Shown: piece by piece, positions 34,419 to 45,122 of the stretch
Layout: each line of letters begins with the position of its first letter
Numbering within the stretch: position 1 is the first letter of the stretch
NCBI RefSeq assembly: GCF_001815985.1
Contig: NZ_KV823561.1
Location: forward strand, 110,182 to 163,749
From: Corynebacterium sp. HMSC27B11
GTDB lineage: Bacteria > Actinomycetota > Actinomycetes > Mycobacteriales > Mycobacteriaceae
DNA: 53,568 nt
Reading direction: 5' to 3'
Position numbers and translations under genes: made by a program
Notes under the pieces: generated by a model
Seen by the model: only the letters and a program-made list of their open reading frames with translations
Database searches by the model: none
What the model was told of the DNA's origin: nothing

Positions 34419-35393
34419 CTATAGCTCCCGCACCGCCCGCGTCTCCGCGGCCCGCGCCGCCAGCTCCTCCGGTGCCGGGTAGTCCACGCCCACGAGGTTC
34501 AGCCCCTCCGCCGGGGCCACCGGCACCTGGGAGCTGCGTTCATCCATCTCCAGCAACTCGGCCGTGAAAGTCTCCGGCCGCTTACCCTCCCCCACCGTCA
34601 GGCACGCCCCCACGATGGAGCGCACCATCGACCAGCAAAACGCATCCGCCACCACGTGCGCCTCATAAGTCTGCGGCTCCGAGGCCGTGGACACATCCTT
34701 CCAGGTGAACTCCTGCAGCTCCCGGATCGTCGTCGCCCCCTCGCGGGCCTTGCAGTAGGCAGCGAAGTTATTCAGCCCCACCAGCGCATCCGCCGCAACC
34801 TGCACCTTCTCCAGGTCCACGGGTCGGCGCCAGCGGGCGGTATCCCGCACACGCCGCGGCAGCGGTCCGCCCGGGGCCGTGCACACCCGATACACGTAGT
34901 GCCGCCGCAAAGCAGAAAAGCGGGCGTCGAAACCCTCCGGGGCAGCCACCGCCGCGTTCAGGCGAATATCCTCCGGCAGCATCCGGGAGAGCCGCCGCAC
35001 CAGATCCTCCGGCCTAGCGAGGCTCCGCTGCGTGAAGGCCTCCGCTGGAATATCCGCGTGGCAGACCTGCCCATCGGCGTGTACGCCGGCATCCGTCCGC
35101 CCCGCCACCGTCAGCTCAACGGGCGTACGGCACACCAGCGAGAGCTTTTCCTCCAGCACGCCCTGCACGGTCCGCAAGCCGCCCTTTTGCGCCGCCCAGC
35201 CGTGGAAATCCGTCCCGTCGTAGGAGACGTCCATCCGCACCCGAACGGTCTCTCCGTCACCGTCCGCGGTGTCGTTGACGACGTCGCTCACCGCACCGTT
35301 AGCTGCGACGTCGACGTCCGCCCCCGTCACCGTCGTCCCAGTCCCCGTCGCCCCAGCCGCGGTCGTCGCTGCCCCAGTGTCCGTTGAACTCAT
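34419..35393 (-). CDS. truA: tRNA pseudouridine(38-40) synthase TruA
   Basis: It isomerises uridines 38-40 in the anticodon arm. The catalytic Asp101 lies in VAGRTDAGVHADGQV; YDGTDFHGW marks the conserved N-terminus of the domain. The 324 aa include an extra 49-residue Thr/Ala/Asp-rich N-terminal stretch. A shorter start near MDVSYDG is possible, but I see no better ribosome site. It lies just beyond the rplQ terminator, as usual in actinobacteria, and converges on the ESX-4 membrane protein gene. Confidence 0.95.
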   Translation of the reverse strand: MSSTDTGAATTAAGATGTGTTVTGADVDVAANGAVSDVVNDTADGDGETVRVRMDVSYDGTDFHGWAAQKGGLRTVQGVLEEKLSLVCRTPVELTVAGRTDAGVHADGQVCHADIPAEAFTQRSLARPEDLVRRLSRMLPEDIRLNAAVAAPEGFDARFSALRRHYVYRVCTAPGGPLPRRVRDTARWRRPVDLEKVQVAADALVGLNNFAAYCKAREGATTIRELQEFTWKDVSTASEPQTYEAHVVADAFCWSMVRSIVGACLTVGEGKRPETFTAELLEMDERSSQVPVAPAEGLNLVGVDYPAPEELAARAAETRAVREL

Positions 35394-35444
35394 GCCCCCA
35401 AACCTACCCGGCGGGCTCGTTGCCCCCGAAACCCCTCCAATAGC

Positions 35445-35480
35445 AAAAGCCGGGCACCACGCTCGTGCGTAGTACCCGGC
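35445..35480 (-). terminator. Terminator after rplQ
   Basis: On the minus strand GCCGGG...CCCGGC with inner ACGC/GCGT pairing is followed by TTTT. It lies 62 nt beyond the rplQ stop and 50 nt before the truA start, ending the rpsM-rplQ unit. Confidence 0.85.
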
Positions 35481-35542
35481 TTACCGGCAGGCCCTACAGA
35501 ACCCGCCGGTTGAAGAGATCGAAGGATCACCTCAGTGGAGAA

Positions 35543-36013
35543 TTACTTCTCCTCTGCGGCCTCGTCCTTCTCCTCAGCTGCCTCAGCAGCCTTCTTCTCC
35601 TCGGCCTTCTTGGATGCAGCAGCGCGGGTTGCACGCTCTGCCTCCTTGGAAGCCAGCTCCTCGGTCACCAGGGAGATCTGGGACATCGGAGCGTTGTCGC
35701 CCTTACGGTTCTCCAGCTTGATGATGCGGGTGTAACCGCCCTCACGGCCTTCGAACTTCGGGGCCAGCTCGGTGAACAGATGGGACACGACGTCCTTGTT
35801 CGGGATGAGCTTCAGAACGTTGCGACGATCAGCCAGGGTGCCGTTCTTGGCCTTGGTGATGATCTTCTCAGCGTAGGGACGCAGGAGCTTCGCCTTGGCG
35901 TCCGTGGTCTTGATTGCGCCGTTCTCGAACAGCTGGGCTGCGAGATTGGACAGGATCTTCTTCTGGTGGGAAGCAGATCCGCCCAGACGGGCGCCCTTCT
36001 TAGGGGTTGGCAT
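35543..36013 (-). CDS. rplQ: 50S ribosomal protein L17
   Basis: L17 lies near the exit tunnel. The core [21 protein letters not shown] through [17 protein letters not shown] is standard. The 156 aa end in a charged Ala/Glu/Lys tail of about 35 residues ([19 protein letters not shown]), longer than the 120-aa enterobacterial form. It is last gene of the rpsM-rpsK-rpsD-rpoA-rplQ unit. Confidence 0.98.
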   Translation of the reverse strand: MPTPKKGARLGGSASHQKKILSNLAAQLFENGAIKTTDAKAKLLRPYAEKIITKAKNGTLADRRNVLKLIPNKDVVSHLFTELAPKFEGREGGYTRIIKLENRKGDNAPMSQISLVTEELASKEAERATRAAASKKAEEKKAAEAAEEKDEAAEEK

Positions 36014-36059
36014 GTCTTCTCCTCGAGTGGGTTAAAAGCTTTGAGCGCTTAAGTGCGAT

Positions 36060-37073
36060 TTACTCCGCGATGTCTTCGCCCTCGGTCTCGACCCACTCAC
36101 CGGTCTCGGCGTCGTAGCCTTCGATGTCGGAGAGGTCGAAACCTTCTGGGGAGTCCTTGAGTGCCAGGCCCAAGCCAGCCAGCTTGACCTTGACCTCGTT
36201 GATGGACTTCTGGCCGAAGTTCCGGATGTCCAGCAGATCGGACTCGGTACGAGCAGCCAGCTCACCAACGGTGTGGATCTCTTCCCGCTTCAGGCAGTTG
36301 TAGCTGCGCACGGAGAAGTCCAGGTCCTCGATCGGCATGTTGTATGCGGCGATGTGCTCGGATTCCTGGGGGGACGGGCCGATTTCGATGCCCTCCGCCT
36401 CGGTGTTGAGCTCCTGTGCCAGGCCGAAGAGTTCGACCAGGGTCTTGCCGGCGGACGCCATGGCGTCGCGCGCGGACATGGAGCTCTTGGTCTCCACGTC
36501 GAGGATCAGCTTGTCGAAGTCCGTGCGCTGTTCGACACGGGTTGCCTCGACCTTGTAGCTGACCTTCAGGACCGGGGAGTAGATCTGGTCGACTGGGATG
36601 CGACCGATCTCGTCGGTGGAGGTTGCGGCTGGGACGTAGCCACGGCCGCGCTCAACGACCAGCTCGATATCCAGCTTTCCCTGCTCGTTGAGGGTGGCGA
36701 TGTGCAGGTCCTTGTTGTGGATCTCCACGCCTGCTGGGGTCTCGATGTCTGCGCCGGTGACCGCTCCTGGGCCTTCCTTGCGCAGGTACATGGTGACCGG
36801 CTCATCGAAGTCGCTCGACAGGACGAGGGACTTGATGTTCAGGATGATGTCGGAGACATCCTCCTTCACGCCCGGGACGGTGGTGAACTCGTGGAGCACA
36901 CCATCGATCCGCAGGGAGGTCACGGCTGCACCTGGGATGGAGGACAGCAGGGTGCGGCGCAGGGAGTTGCCGAGGGTGTAGCCGAAGCCCGGCTCGAGCG
37001 GCTCGATGACGAACCGGGAGCGGGAGTCGTCGATGAACTCCTCGGACAGCTCTGGACGCTGGGAAATCAGCAT
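36060..37073 (-). CDS. rpoA: RNA polymerase alpha subunit
   Basis: The 337-aa protein has the N-terminal assembly domain ([43 protein letters not shown]) and the C-terminal UP-element and activator-binding domain ([32 protein letters not shown]). GGAG precedes the ATG. Its place between rpsD and rplQ is the bacterial norm. Confidence 0.99.
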   Translation of the reverse strand: MLISQRPELSEEFIDDSRSRFVIEPLEPGFGYTLGNSLRRTLLSSIPGAAVTSLRIDGVLHEFTTVPGVKEDVSDIILNIKSLVLSSDFDEPVTMYLRKEGPGAVTGADIETPAGVEIHNKDLHIATLNEQGKLDIELVVERGRGYVPAATSTDEIGRIPVDQIYSPVLKVSYKVEATRVEQRTDFDKLILDVETKSSMSARDAMASAGKTLVELFGLAQELNTEAEGIEIGPSPQESEHIAAYNMPIEDLDFSVRSYNCLKREEIHTVGELAARTESDLLDIRNFGQKSINEVKVKLAGLGLALKDSPEGFDLSDIEGYDAETGEWVETEGEDIAE

Positions 37074-37186
37074 GTGTTACTTCTCCTTGTCGGCGACCGC
37101 TATTTGACGCCGGTAGCAGGATTGCCGTGCACCGTGGTGGTAGACGGCGGGGAGTAAATGTCTGTTTTTCAGATCGTTGTCGCGGA

Positions 37187-37792
37187 CTACTTGGAGTAGT
37201 ACTCGACGATGAGCTGCTCCTGCAGCGGGATGTCGATCTGAGCGCGCTCGGGCAGCTGGTGCACGAGGATGCGCAGGGTGGACGGAACGACCTGCAGCCA
37301 CGCCGGAACGTTGGCGTCAACCAGGTTGTCCTGTGCCTCATCGAACCACAGCATGGAGCGGGAACGATCGCGGACATCGATGATGTCGTACTGGGAGACA
37401 CGGAAGGACGGAACGTTGATCTTCTTGCCGTTCACGGTGAAGTGACCGTGGGAGACCAGCTGACGTGCCTGGCGACGGGTGCGTGCCAGACCAGCGCGGT
37501 AGATCACGTTGTCGAGGCGTGCCTCCAGCAGGATGACCAGGTTGTCACCGGTCTTGCCCGGCATTGCGTTGGCCTCTGCGTAGTAGCGACGGAACTGCTT
37601 CTCCATGACGCCGTAGGTGAAGCGAGCCTTCTGCTTCTCCTGCAGCTGGATCAGGTACTCCGACTCCTTGATGCGAGCGCGGCCAGCCTGACCCGGTGGG
37701 TACGGGCGGCGCTCGAAGGAACGGTCGCCACCGACGAGGTCGACGCGGAGGCGACGGGACTTACGGGTAACTGGGCCGGTATAACGAGCCAT
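37187..37792 (-). CDS. rpsD: 30S ribosomal protein S4
   Basis: S4 is a primary 16S rRNA binder and a known translational autoregulator in other bacteria. The 201-aa product starts MARYTGPVTRKSRRLRVDL and has the S4 RNA-binding domain (RLDNVIYRAGLARTRRQARQ). It is of standard length. A 110-bp spacer separates it from rpoA. Confidence 0.99.
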   Translation of the reverse strand: MARYTGPVTRKSRRLRVDLVGGDRSFERRPYPPGQAGRARIKESEYLIQLQEKQKARFTYGVMEKQFRRYYAEANAMPGKTGDNLVILLEARLDNVIYRAGLARTRRQARQLVSHGHFTVNGKKINVPSFRVSQYDIIDVRDRSRSMLWFDEAQDNLVDANVPAWLQVVPSTLRILVHQLPERAQIDIPLQEQLIVEYYSK

Positions 37793-37817
37793 TGTTTATC
37801 CCTTAACCTTTCTTTTC

Positions 37818-38225
37818 TTAGACGCGACGACGCTTCGGTGGGCGGCAGCCGTTGTGCGGCTGTGGGGTGACGTCGGCGATGGTGCCGACCTCAAGCCCAG
37901 CGGTGGACAGGGAGCGGATTGCGGTCTCGCGACCAGAGCCCGGCCCCTTGACGAAAACGTCGACCTTCTTCATGCCGTGCTCCATTGCCTTGCGGGCAGC
38001 GGACTCGGCAGCCATCTGTGCGGCGAAAGGCGTGGACTTGCGGGAACCCTTGAAGCCGACCTGGCCGGAGGATGCCCACGAGATGACGTGGCCCTTCGGG
38101 TCCGTGATGGACACGATGGTGTTGTTGAAGGTGGACTTGATGTACGCGTGACCCTGGGTCACGTTCTTCTTGACTACGCGACGGCCGCGGCGGGCGCGCG
38201 TAGCGGTGCTCTTCGGTGCAGCCAT
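37818..38225 (-). CDS. rpsK: 30S ribosomal protein S11
   Basis: The 135-aa platform protein ends in the invariant [38 protein letters not shown] is clearly present. Its ATG shares one base with the rpsM stop (TAATG arrangement), so the two are translationally coupled. Confidence 0.99.
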   Translation of the reverse strand: MAAPKSTATRARRGRRVVKKNVTQGHAYIKSTFNNTIVSITDPKGHVISWASSGQVGFKGSRKSTPFAAQMAAESAARKAMEHGMKKVDVFVKGPGSGRETAIRSLSTAGLEVGTIADVTPQPHNGCRPPKRRRV

Positions 38226-38593
38226 TACTTCTTCTTTCCTGCGATCGTCTTCTTCGGGCCCTTACGGGTACGAGCGTTGGTCTTGGTGCGCTGGCCACGG
38301 ACTGGCAGGCCACGGCGGTGGCGCAGTCCCTGGTAGGAACCAATCTCGATCTTGCGACGGATGTCGGCCTGGATTTCGCGGCGGAGGTCACCCTCAACCT
38401 TCCAGTTGTTCTCGATCACGTCACGCAGAGCTGCGAGCTGCTCGTCGCTCAGGTCCTTGGAACGCAGGTCCGGGGAGATGCCGGTCTTTTCCAGCAGCTC
38501 CTTGGATCGGGCTGGGCCGATTCCGAAGATGTAGGTCAGTGCGACCTCCATGCGCTTTTCGCGTGGCAGGTCTACACCAGCAAGGCGTGCCAT
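38225..38593 (-). CDS. rpsM: 30S ribosomal protein S13
   Basis: S13 forms head bridges to the large subunit and contacts tRNA. The 122-aa product starts [21 protein letters not shown] and ends with the basic [20 protein letters not shown] tail. GGAAGGAT lies 9 nt before the ATG. No rpmJ (L36) is found between infA and rpsM, where many bacteria have it. Confidence 0.99.
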   Translation of the reverse strand: MARLAGVDLPREKRMEVALTYIFGIGPARSKELLEKTGISPDLRSKDLSDEQLAALRDVIENNWKVEGDLRREIQADIRRKIEIGSYQGLRHRRGLPVRGQRTKTNARTRKGPKKTIAGKKK

Positions 38594-38744
38594 ATGGCAT
38601 TATCCTTCCGGTTTTACGGCGGTTTTCTCCGTACTCATCCCGGTGGCCTGCTTCCTTCTTTTGACGACGTCACCCGCAATGGGGCGGATCAATCTTAAGA
38701 GGTTCAGCAGCGGGCTCCGGCCGCCGCGGCCAGAGGTAGGCAAC

Positions 38745-38802
38745 CTCACCCACATGGCCACGTGTTGCGCGGCCGTGCCGCATGTGACCATGGGCGGGTG
38801 AG
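38745..38802. terminator. Hairpin between infA and rpsM
   Basis: CTCACCC (38745-38751) pairs with GGGTGAG (38796-38802), with CATGG/CCATG continuing past a short bulge and further GC-rich pairing inside. It could be an attenuator between infA and rpsM. TAAGAT on the minus strand at 38692-38697 is a possible -10 box for rpsM. Confidence 0.45.
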
Positions 38803-38833
38803 ATTTGGATGTACGAAGGCTGACAGAGTTTTT

Positions 38834-39052
38834 TTACTTGTAGCGGTAGACGATACGACCACGAGAGAGGTCGTATGGAGAAAGCTCGACTACAACGCGA
38901 TCCTCAGGAAGGATGCGGATGTAGTGCTGGCGCATCTTGCCAGAGATGTGTGCGAGCACCTTGTGCCCGTTATCCAGCTCGACTCGGAACATTGCATTCG
39001 GCAGGGGCTCGACGATGCGGCCCTCAACCTCAATGGCACCTTCTTTGGCCAT
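38834..39052 (-). CDS. infA: Translation initiation factor IF-1
   Basis: IF-1 occupies the ribosomal A site during initiation. The 72-aa product [20 protein letters not shown] through [10 protein letters not shown] is a complete OB-fold. A GTG nine bases upstream is in frame, but the family always starts at MAKE. GGAGG lies unusually close (2 nt) to that ATG. Confidence 0.98.
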   Translation of the reverse strand: MAKEGAIEVEGRIVEPLPNAMFRVELDNGHKVLAHISGKMRQHYIRILPEDRVVVELSPYDLSRGRIVYRYK

Positions 39053-39170
39053 ATCCTCCACATTTCCCCGATGAACATGCTGGTCATCGGCTATTTGTGC
39101 GTGTATCGCTACGATGGTGCGGTCTGCTTGGCTCCCCGTTTTTGGGGTGCGTCACCTGCACCATCGGTCT

Positions 39171-39199
39171 ATCGTACACGTGACCTGGGGCTTTAACAA
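39171..39199 (-). promoter_or_regulatory. infA promoter
   Basis: On the minus strand TTGTTA (39194-39199), 17 nt, TACGAT (39171-39176), 30 nt beyond the map stop. The 5' leader to infA is about 110 nt and contains a small ACCCC/GGGG hairpin. Confidence 0.65.
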
Positions 39200-39229
39200 C
39201 TGCTGGCCAGGGCGGAGGAGGCCGGTGGA

Positions 39230-40024
39230 TTAGCGGCGCGGAGTGAGGATGCGCGGGCCGCCGGCGGTGGCGGCGACGGTGTGCTCCCAGTGGGAGGAGT
39301 AGCTGCCGTCCACGGTGACCACTCCCCAATCGTCGTCGAGGACGGCGGTGTCGATGGTGCCGAGCGAGAGCATCGGCTCGATCGCGAGCACGGAGCCTTC
39401 CTGGATGACCGGACCGCGGCCCGGGCGGCCCTCGTTGGCGAGGTACGGGTCCTCGTGCATGCTGCGGCCGATGCCGTGCCCGCCGTAGCCGTCGATGATG
39501 TGCAGTGGCACGCCGAACTTCTCCTCGGCCTTGCGGGTCGCGAGTTCGAGGGCGTGGGAGATGTCCGTGAGGTGGTTGCCCGGGCGCATCGCCTTCAGGC
39601 CCTCCATGAGGACCCACTCGGTGGCCTGGTTGAGCAGTTCGTGTTCGCGGGCGATCTTGCCAATGCCGAAGGTCCATGCGGAGTCCCCTACCCAGCCGTC
39701 GAGGATCGCGCCGCAGTCGATGGAGACGAGGTCGCCTTCCTTGAGGACCACATCTGCCGCCGGGATGCCGTGGACGACCATGTCGTTGACGGAGCTGCAG
39801 ATGGAGCCCGGGAAGCCCTGGTAGCCGAGGAAGGCTGGGGTTGCACCGGCGTCACGGATGGTGGCCTCGGCGATCTCGTCGAGGTCGAGGGTGCTCACCC
39901 CTGGCTTCGCGGCGGCCTTCACGGCCTGCAGTGTTCGGCCGACGACCTCGCCTGCGGCTTGCATGGCGTCGAGTTCCGCGGGTGTCTTCGCGGCGATCTT
40001 CTTGCTCTTCTTTCGGAAAGCCAC
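39230..40024 (-). CDS. map: Methionine aminopeptidase (type I)
   Basis: It removes the initiator Met from nascent proteins. The 264-aa product starts [21 protein letters not shown] at a GTG with GGAGG 6 nt upstream. Metal ligands are visible: Asp residues in [17 protein letters not shown], His in GYGGHGIGR, Glu in LAIEPML and in HWEHTVA. It lacks the N-terminal SH3-binding extension of some actinobacterial paralogues. It is separated from adk by a terminator. Confidence 0.97.
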   Translation of the reverse strand: MAFRKKSKKIAAKTPAELDAMQAAGEVVGRTLQAVKAAAKPGVSTLDLDEIAEATIRDAGATPAFLGYQGFPGSICSSVNDMVVHGIPAADVVLKEGDLVSIDCGAILDGWVGDSAWTFGIGKIAREHELLNQATEWVLMEGLKAMRPGNHLTDISHALELATRKAEEKFGVPLHIIDGYGGHGIGRSMHEDPYLANEGRPGRGPVIQEGSVLAIEPMLSLGTIDTAVLDDDWGVVTVDGSYSSHWEHTVAATAGGPRILTPRR

Positions 40025-40078
40025 CGAAAGCCTCCTTGTTCTTGTGTTCTTGTAGCCCGGATTGGTGGGCCAAAAGTT

Positions 40079-40115
40079 AAACCCGCCCACCGGTGACGTC
40101 CGGAAGATGGGCGGG
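40079..40115 (-). terminator. Terminator after adk
   Basis: CCCGCCCA (40082-40089) pairs with TGGGCGGG (40108-40115); on the minus strand the stem is followed by TTTAACTTTT. This separates secY-adk from map. Confidence 0.8.
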
Positions 40116-40181
40116 AAAAGGCGGACCGTTGGGCCCTACCAGGATCGGCGCCGCGCATGCGGGTGGCGGCTAGTCCCGGTT

Positions 40182-40727
40182 TTACTTGTCCAGGGCGGAC
40201 AGGGTGGTCTCGGAGATGTCCTCGACGGAGCCTTCGGCATCGATGTTGAGGATGCGGCCCTGGTAGTAGTCGATCAGCGGTGCGGTCTCCTCGCGGTAGA
40301 CCTGCAGGCGGGTGCGGATCGTGGACTCGTTGTCGTCGTTACGGCCACGGGAGAGCATGCGCTCGACCACGACGTCCTCGGAGACCTGGTAGTTGATCAC
40401 CGCGTCCAGCTTCAGGTCCTTGTCCTTGAGCATCTCCTCGAGCAGGTCGGCCTGCTCGATGGTGCGCGGGAAACCGTCCAGCAGGAAGCCGTTGGCGGCG
40501 TCGCCCTCGTCGAGGCGGGCACGAACCATGTTCGCGGTGACCTCGGTCGGGACCAGCTTGCCAGCGTCCATGTACTCCTGAGCCTGCTTGCCAAGCTCGG
40601 TGCCCTGGGAGATGTTCGCGCGGAACAGGTCGCCCGTGGAGATGTGCGGGATGTTCAGTGCGTCGGAGAGCAGCTGGGCCTGGGTGCCCTTGCCGGCACC
40701 GGGAGGGCCGAGGAGAACTAGTCTCAT
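40182..40727 (-). CDS. adk: Adenylate kinase
   Basis: It interconverts ATP plus AMP with 2 ADP. P-loop [12 protein letters not shown] is near the N-terminus, GFPRTIEQ marks the AMP site, and [17 protein letters not shown] is a short LID. The 181 aa match the short-LID form typical of actinobacteria. The ATG overlaps the secY stop (ATGA), so it is coupled to secY. Confidence 0.98.
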   Translation of the reverse strand: MRLVLLGPPGAGKGTQAQLLSDALNIPHISTGDLFRANISQGTELGKQAQEYMDAGKLVPTEVTANMVRARLDEGDAANGFLLDGFPRTIEQADLLEEMLKDKDLKLDAVINYQVSEDVVVERMLSRGRNDDNESTIRTRLQVYREETAPLIDYYQGRILNIDAEGSVEDISETTLSALDK

Positions 40728-42058
40728 TTGAGGAATCCTTCGTAGTTAGCTTGCATCATTTGCGATTCGATCTGCTTGACCGTGGTCAGGGCCACGGACA
40801 CGAGAATCAGAACCGCGGTACCACCGAACGGCATGCCGCCGCCGGAGGCCTGGGACGTGTCCACTCCCAAGTTAATGAGGATGTTGGGCAACACCGCAAT
40901 GATACCCAAGTACAGGGAGCCCACGACCAGAAGGCGGTTCATGACGTAGCCGAGGTACTCGGCGGTTGGGCGACCCGGGCGGATACCCGGGATGAAGCCA
41001 CCGTACTTCTTCATGTTGTCTGCCTGGTCGTACGGGTCGTACTGGACGGAGACGTAGAAGAAGGAGAAGAAGATGATCAGCGCGAGGTAGACCAGGATGT
41101 ACTGCCATGCCGCGGGGTTCTGCAGCACGGACATGACGTTGCGGTTCCACCAGTTGTTCGCGACGTCCTCGCCTGCAGCGGCACCAGACTGGATGATCTG
41201 GGTGATCAGGATCGGGACGGTCAGCAGGGAGGACGCGAAGATCACCGGGATCACGCCGGCCTGGTTGACCTTGAGCGGCAGGTAGGTGGAGGTCTCGCCG
41301 TACTGGCGGCGGCCGATCATGCGCTTGGCGTACTGCACCGGGATGCGGCGCTGGCCCTGCTCGACGAAGACCACGCCGACGATGAGCAGCAGCATGCCGA
41401 AGACCACCGCACCGAAGATGAAGCCACCGGAGTTGGAGAGGATGGACACACCCTCCCCCGGCAGGGTGGTTGCAATACCCGCCATGATGAGCAGGGACAT
41501 GCCGTTGCCCACGCCGCGGTCGGTGATGAGCTCGCCGAGCCACATCACGAGAACAGCGCCGGAGGTCATGATGAGCACCATGACGATCAGGCCGAAGATG
41601 CCGACCTCGTCCTTGAGGACTGGGATGCCCTGGCCGAGCAGCTGCTCGCGGTCCGCCAGGGCGACGATGCCCGCGGACTGCAGCAGGGCCAGCGCGACGG
41701 TGAGATAACGGGTGTATTCCGTCATCTTCGCCTGCCCAGTCTGGCCCTCCTTCTTCAGCTGCTCGAACTTCGGAATCACCACGGTGAGCAGCTGCACGAT
41801 AATCGACGCCGTAATGTACGGCATGATGCCGATCGCGAAGATGGACAGCTGCAGCAGCGCGCCGCCGGAGAAGAGGTTGATCAGCGAGTAGACGGCGGAG
41901 GATTCGGTGAGTTCCGAGATCTGCTTGGTGATGTTTGCGTAGTCGACGCCCGGCGTTGGGATCTGCGAGCCGATGCGGTACAGGATGATCATCGCAAGAG
42001 TGAAAAGGATCTTCTTGCGGAGATCAACGTTTTTGAACGCCCCGGTGATGGCGGACAA
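40724..42058 (-). CDS. secY: Sec translocon channel SecY
   Basis: SecY is the ten-helix protein-conducting channel of the general secretory pathway. The 444-aa product starts [20 protein letters not shown] at a TTG with AGGAGG 5 nt upstream; the longer frame (to 42139) has no hydrophobic or conserved sequence. Lateral-gate and loop features such as [32 protein letters not shown] and a C-terminal [12 protein letters not shown] are standard. Confidence 0.98.
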   Translation of the reverse strand: MSAITGAFKNVDLRKKILFTLAMIILYRIGSQIPTPGVDYANITKQISELTESSAVYSLINLFSGGALLQLSIFAIGIMPYITASIIVQLLTVVIPKFEQLKKEGQTGQAKMTEYTRYLTVALALLQSAGIVALADREQLLGQGIPVLKDEVGIFGLIVMVLIMTSGAVLVMWLGELITDRGVGNGMSLLIMAGIATTLPGEGVSILSNSGGFIFGAVVFGMLLLIVGVVFVEQGQRRIPVQYAKRMIGRRQYGETSTYLPLKVNQAGVIPVIFASSLLTVPILITQIIQSGAAAGEDVANNWWNRNVMSVLQNPAAWQYILVYLALIIFFSFFYVSVQYDPYDQADNMKKYGGFIPGIRPGRPTAEYLGYVMNRLLVVGSLYLGIIAVLPNILINLGVDTSQASGGGMPFGGTAVLILVSVALTTVKQIESQMMQANYEGFLK

Positions 42059-42212
42059 ACTGGCCTCCTGTGTTGGTGGGCCCGCGCTGTGGTGGCCGCG
42101 CGAGTTATCGCAGGGCCGGTGCCGCAGAGCGTGCGCCATGGAATTGAAGTCTCTAGTAGCAAAGTAGCAGCCGGTGCGGACACGGTTTTCTTTGCCACGC
42201 TGCCGGTTGCTT

Positions 42213-42218
42213 ATTATG
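42213..42218 (-). promoter_or_regulatory. Candidate secY -10 box
   Basis: CATAAT on the minus strand, about 155 nt before the secY start, lies immediately next to the inverted repeat at 42224-42255. I see no good -35 box. Confidence 0.45.
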
Positions 42219-42223
42219 CCACC

Positions 42224-42255
42224 CCTAGGCGGCCACTGAGTGAGAGGCGCCTAGG
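42224..42255. promoter_or_regulatory. Inverted repeat at the secY promoter
   Basis: CCTAGGCG (42224-42231) and CGCCTAGG (42248-42255) are perfect complements with 16 nt between, directly upstream of the candidate -10. It is a possible operator. The remainder of 42059-42429 is the rplO terminator and featureless sequence. Confidence 0.5.
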
Positions 42256-42336
42256 CAGATAACCAAACCAGAGTAACAGTTTGGCTACTGGTTTAGAAAG
42301 TCTTCGGCCTGCTAAGGGAATGGTTCGCAGAAAGCA

Positions 42337-42376
42337 CAAGACCCCGCCGGTGCGAGATGCACCGAGCGGGGTCTTG
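42337..42376 (-). terminator. Terminator after rplO
   Basis: CAAGACCCCGC/GCGGGGTCTTG arms with inner CGGTGC/GCACCG pairing and a GAGAT loop form a stem of about 17 bp, 55 nt past the rplO stop. It separates the rpsH-rplO unit from secY-adk. Confidence 0.85.
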
Positions 42377-42429
42377 CTATATCGCTACCGGGCGAGGAAA
42401 GTCCCTCACCGGGCTGCGCTTTTTCAGGC

Positions 42430-42876
42430 TTAAGCCTCCGTGACGGAGCCGCCTGCCTTCTCGATCTTCTCCTTAGCGGAGCCCGAGAACTTGTTTGCGG
42501 TGACGTTCAGCTTGACGCTGATCTCGCCGTTGCCCAGAACCTTGACCGGCTGCTTAGCGCGGACCAGGCCAGCTGCGACGAGGTCTGCAACTGCGACGTC
42601 GCCGCCGTTCGGGAAGGCCTTCTCGAGGTCGGAGACGTTCACGACCTGGAAGATGACCTTGTTGTTGTTCTTGAATCCCTTGAGCTTCGGCAGACGCATC
42701 TGCAGTGGCATCTGGCCACCCTCAAAGTATGCAGGAACCTTGTTGCGGGCCTTGGTGCCCTTCGTACCACGACCAGCGGTCTTACCCTTGGATGCTTCAC
42801 CGCGACCCACGCGGGTCTTAGCCTTGTTTGCACCCTTGGCCGGACGGAGGTCGTGGAGCTTGATTGGATCGCTCAT
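42430..42876 (-). CDS. rplO: 50S ribosomal protein L15
   Basis: The 148-aa protein has the basic [21 protein letters not shown] arm and [18 protein letters not shown], standard for L15. It begins 2 nt after rpmD. It is last gene of the rpsH-rplF-rplR-rpsE-rpmD-rplO unit. Confidence 0.98.
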   Translation of the reverse strand: MSDPIKLHDLRPAKGANKAKTRVGRGEASKGKTAGRGTKGTKARNKVPAYFEGGQMPLQMRLPKLKGFKNNNKVIFQVVNVSDLEKAFPNGGDVAVADLVAAGLVRAKQPVKVLGNGEISVKLNVTANKFSGSAKEKIEKAGGSVTEA

Positions 42877-42878
42877 TT

Positions 42879-43064
42879 TTACTCCCCTGCCACTTCTTCA
42901 ACCTCGACCAGGTGGCGAACGGTGTGGACCATGCCGCGGGTGACAGAGTTGTCCTCGCGGATGACCTCCTGACCGATGCGCTTCAGGCCGAGGGAACGCA
43001 GCGTGTCACGCTGGTTCTGCTTCTTACCAACAGTGCCCTTGATCTGACGGATCTTCAGTGCCAT
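42879..43064 (-). CDS. rpmD: 50S ribosomal protein L30
   Basis: This 61-aa protein ([38 protein letters not shown]) is a complete L30 of usual bacterial size. It starts 3 nt after the rpsE stop with AGGGGG upstream. Confidence 0.97.
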   Translation of the reverse strand: MALKIRQIKGTVGKKQNQRDTLRSLGLKRIGQEVIREDNSVTRGMVHTVRHLVEVEEVAGE

Positions 43065-43067
43065 GGG

Positions 43068-43709
43068 TTATGCCCCCTGTCCTGCAGCACGGGCGCGCAG
43101 CATGGCTGCCGGAGCAACCTCTTCGAGGCTCTTGCCACGACGTGCGGCGACCTCTTCTGGGCGCACGAGCTCCTTGAGGCCGGCCACCGTTGCGTGAACA
43201 ACGTTGATGGCGTTCGGCGAGCCGAGCGACTTGCAGAGAATGTCCTGGACGCCAGCGCACTCCAGCACCGGGCGGGCTGCGCCACCGGCGATAACACCGG
43301 TACCTGGGGCAGCCGGACGCAGCATGACGACGCCTGCTGCGGCCTCACCCTGCACCGGGTGGGTGATGGTGCCGTTGATCATCGGGACGCGGAAGAAGTT
43401 CTTGCGAGCTTCCTCGGCACCCTTCTGGATAGCGGCTGGGACTTCCTTGGCCTTGCCGTAGCCGACACCGACCATGCCCTGGCCGTCACCCACGATCACC
43501 AGAGCGGTGAAGCTGAAGCGACGACCACCCTTGACGACCTTGGACACACGGTTGATGGTGACGACGCGCTCGATGTACTGGTTGCGCTCGTCCTGCTGGT
43601 TGTTGCGACGATCGTTACGGCCACCGCGCTCGTTGCGGCCGCCGCGCTGGTTGCGATCGTTGCGGTTGTTCTCGGCGGAGCGTCCGCCGTTACGGTCACG
43701 TTCCGACAT
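43068..43709 (-). CDS. rpsE: 30S ribosomal protein S5
   Basis: S5 supports decoding fidelity. The conserved core [19 protein letters not shown] through [20 protein letters not shown] is intact. The 213 aa include an Arg/Asn/Gly-rich N-terminal extension of about 45 residues ([20 protein letters not shown]), also known in other corynebacteria. The ATG at 43709 follows GGAAGGA. Confidence 0.97.
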   Translation of the reverse strand: MSERDRNGGRSAENNRNDRNQRGGRNERGGRNDRRNNQQDERNQYIERVVTINRVSKVVKGGRRFSFTALVIVGDGQGMVGVGYGKAKEVPAAIQKGAEEARKNFFRVPMINGTITHPVQGEAAAGVVMLRPAAPGTGVIAGGAARPVLECAGVQDILCKSLGSPNAINVVHATVAGLKELVRPEEVAARRGKSLEEVAPAAMLRARAAGQGA

Positions 43710-43749
43710 CACGCGTTCCTTCCGTTGGAGTTCATGGTGTTGGTGGTCA

Positions 43750-44160
43750 TTAGAACTTCAGACCACCTTCGCGGGCGGCGTCTGCCAGAGCGGCGACGCG
43801 GCCGTGGTACTGGTAGCCAGCGCGGTCGAAGACGACTGCCTCGATGCCAGCTTCCTTCGCACGCTGTGCGATCAGTTCGCCAACCTTGGCGCCACGTGCC
43901 TTCTTGTCGCCCTCGACTCCACGGACCTCTGCTTCGAGGGTGGACGCAGCGCACAGGGTGTGACCGACGGTGTCGTCGATGATCTGTGCGTGCATGTGGC
44001 GAGAAGAACGGTGCACGACGAGACGCGGGGTCTCCGGGGTGCCCTGGATGGTCTTGCGGATGCGGTTGTGACGGCGGGAGCGCGCAACGCGACGGCGAGT
44101 GGAGATGTCCTTGCCCAGCGGAAGGCGCTTGCCAGCCTTGTTGGAATCGTTGTTGCTCAT
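43750..44160 (-). CDS. rplR: 50S ribosomal protein L18
   Basis: This 5S-rRNA binding protein of 136 aa has [20 protein letters not shown] and [20 protein letters not shown]. The ATG shares its first base with the rplF stop (TAATG), indicating coupling. Confidence 0.98.
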   Translation of the reverse strand: MSNNDSNKAGKRLPLGKDISTRRRVARSRRHNRIRKTIQGTPETPRLVVHRSSRHMHAQIIDDTVGHTLCAASTLEAEVRGVEGDKKARGAKVGELIAQRAKEAGIEAVVFDRAGYQYHGRVAALADAAREGGLKF

Positions 44161-44696
44161 TACTTACCCGTCTTTCCGACCTTGCGACGGACCTGCTCGC
44201 CCTCGTAGCGGATGCCCTTACCCTTGTATGGGTCATCCTTACGCAGGCCACGAATGTTGGCGGCGATCTGTCCGACCTTCTGCTTGTCGATGCCAGAGAT
44301 GGAGAACTTGGTGTTTCCGTCCACGGCGAAGGTGATACCTTCGTCAGCCTTGATCAGGATTGGGTGGGAGTAGCCCAGGGAGAACTCGAGGTCCTTGCCC
44401 TTGAGCTGCACACGGTAACCAACGCCGAAGATCTCCATCTTCGTGGTGTACCCCTCGGTCACGCCAACAACCATGTTGTTGACGAGGGAGCGGGAAAGGC
44501 CGTGCAGGGAGCGGTTCTTGCGGTGATCGTCCGGGCGGGAGACGACGATCTCGTCGCCTTCCTGTGCCACTGCGATCGGCGCTGGGATGTCAGTGTTGAG
44601 GGTGCCCTTTGGGCCCTTGACCTCAACGTTCTGACCGTTGATGGTGACGGTGACGCCAGAAGGGACGGACACCGGAGCGAAGCCGATACGAGACAT
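44160..44696 (-). CDS. rplF: 50S ribosomal protein L6
   Basis: The 178-aa protein ([60 protein letters not shown]) has both L6 repeats. Standard length. It follows rpsH by 18 nt. Confidence 0.98.
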   Translation of the reverse strand: MSRIGFAPVSVPSGVTVTINGQNVEVKGPKGTLNTDIPAPIAVAQEGDEIVVSRPDDHRKNRSLHGLSRSLVNNMVVGVTEGYTTKMEIFGVGYRVQLKGKDLEFSLGYSHPILIKADEGITFAVDGNTKFSISGIDKQKVGQIAANIRGLRKDDPYKGKGIRYEGEQVRRKVGKTGK

Positions 44697-44714
44697 GCTT
44701 GGTTCCTCCTTCTA

Positions 44715-45122
44715 TTACCAGACGTAGGCGAGCACTTCGCCGCCGACGCCCTTGTTCGAGGCCTCACGGTCAGTCAGCAGGCCGTGGGACGTGGAGATGA
44801 TCGCCACGCCCAGACCACCGAGAACCTTTGGCAGATTGGTGGACTTGGTGTACACACGCAGGCCTGGCTTGGAGACGCGGCGGACACCGGCGAGAGCGCG
44901 CTCGCGGGTCGGGCCGTACTTGAGGGTGATCTCAAGCTCCTTGCCTGCCTTGCCATCCGTGCGGTCGTTGACGGCAAAGTCTTCGATGTAGCCTTCCTGC
45001 TTCAGGATCTCAGCAATGTGAGCCTTGAGCTTGGAGGAAGGCATCGTGACGCTGTCGTGGAACGCGTTGGAAGCGTTCCGCACGCGGGACAACATGTCCG
45101 CGATCGGGTCAGTCATGGTCAT
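44715..45122 (-). CDS. rpsH: 30S ribosomal protein S8
   Basis: S8 is a 16S rRNA binder that represses the spc operon in E. coli. The 135-aa product ([37 protein letters not shown]) is complete; a second ATG two codons later is equally possible. It is first gene of its unit, because the spc operon is interrupted upstream. No rpsN (S14) lies between rplE and rpsH. Confidence 0.98.
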   Translation of the reverse strand: MTMTDPIADMLSRVRNASNAFHDSVTMPSSKLKAHIAEILKQEGYIEDFAVNDRTDGKAGKELEITLKYGPTRERALAGVRRVSKPGLRVYTKSTNLPKVLGGLGVAIISTSHGLLTDREASNKGVGGEVLAYVW

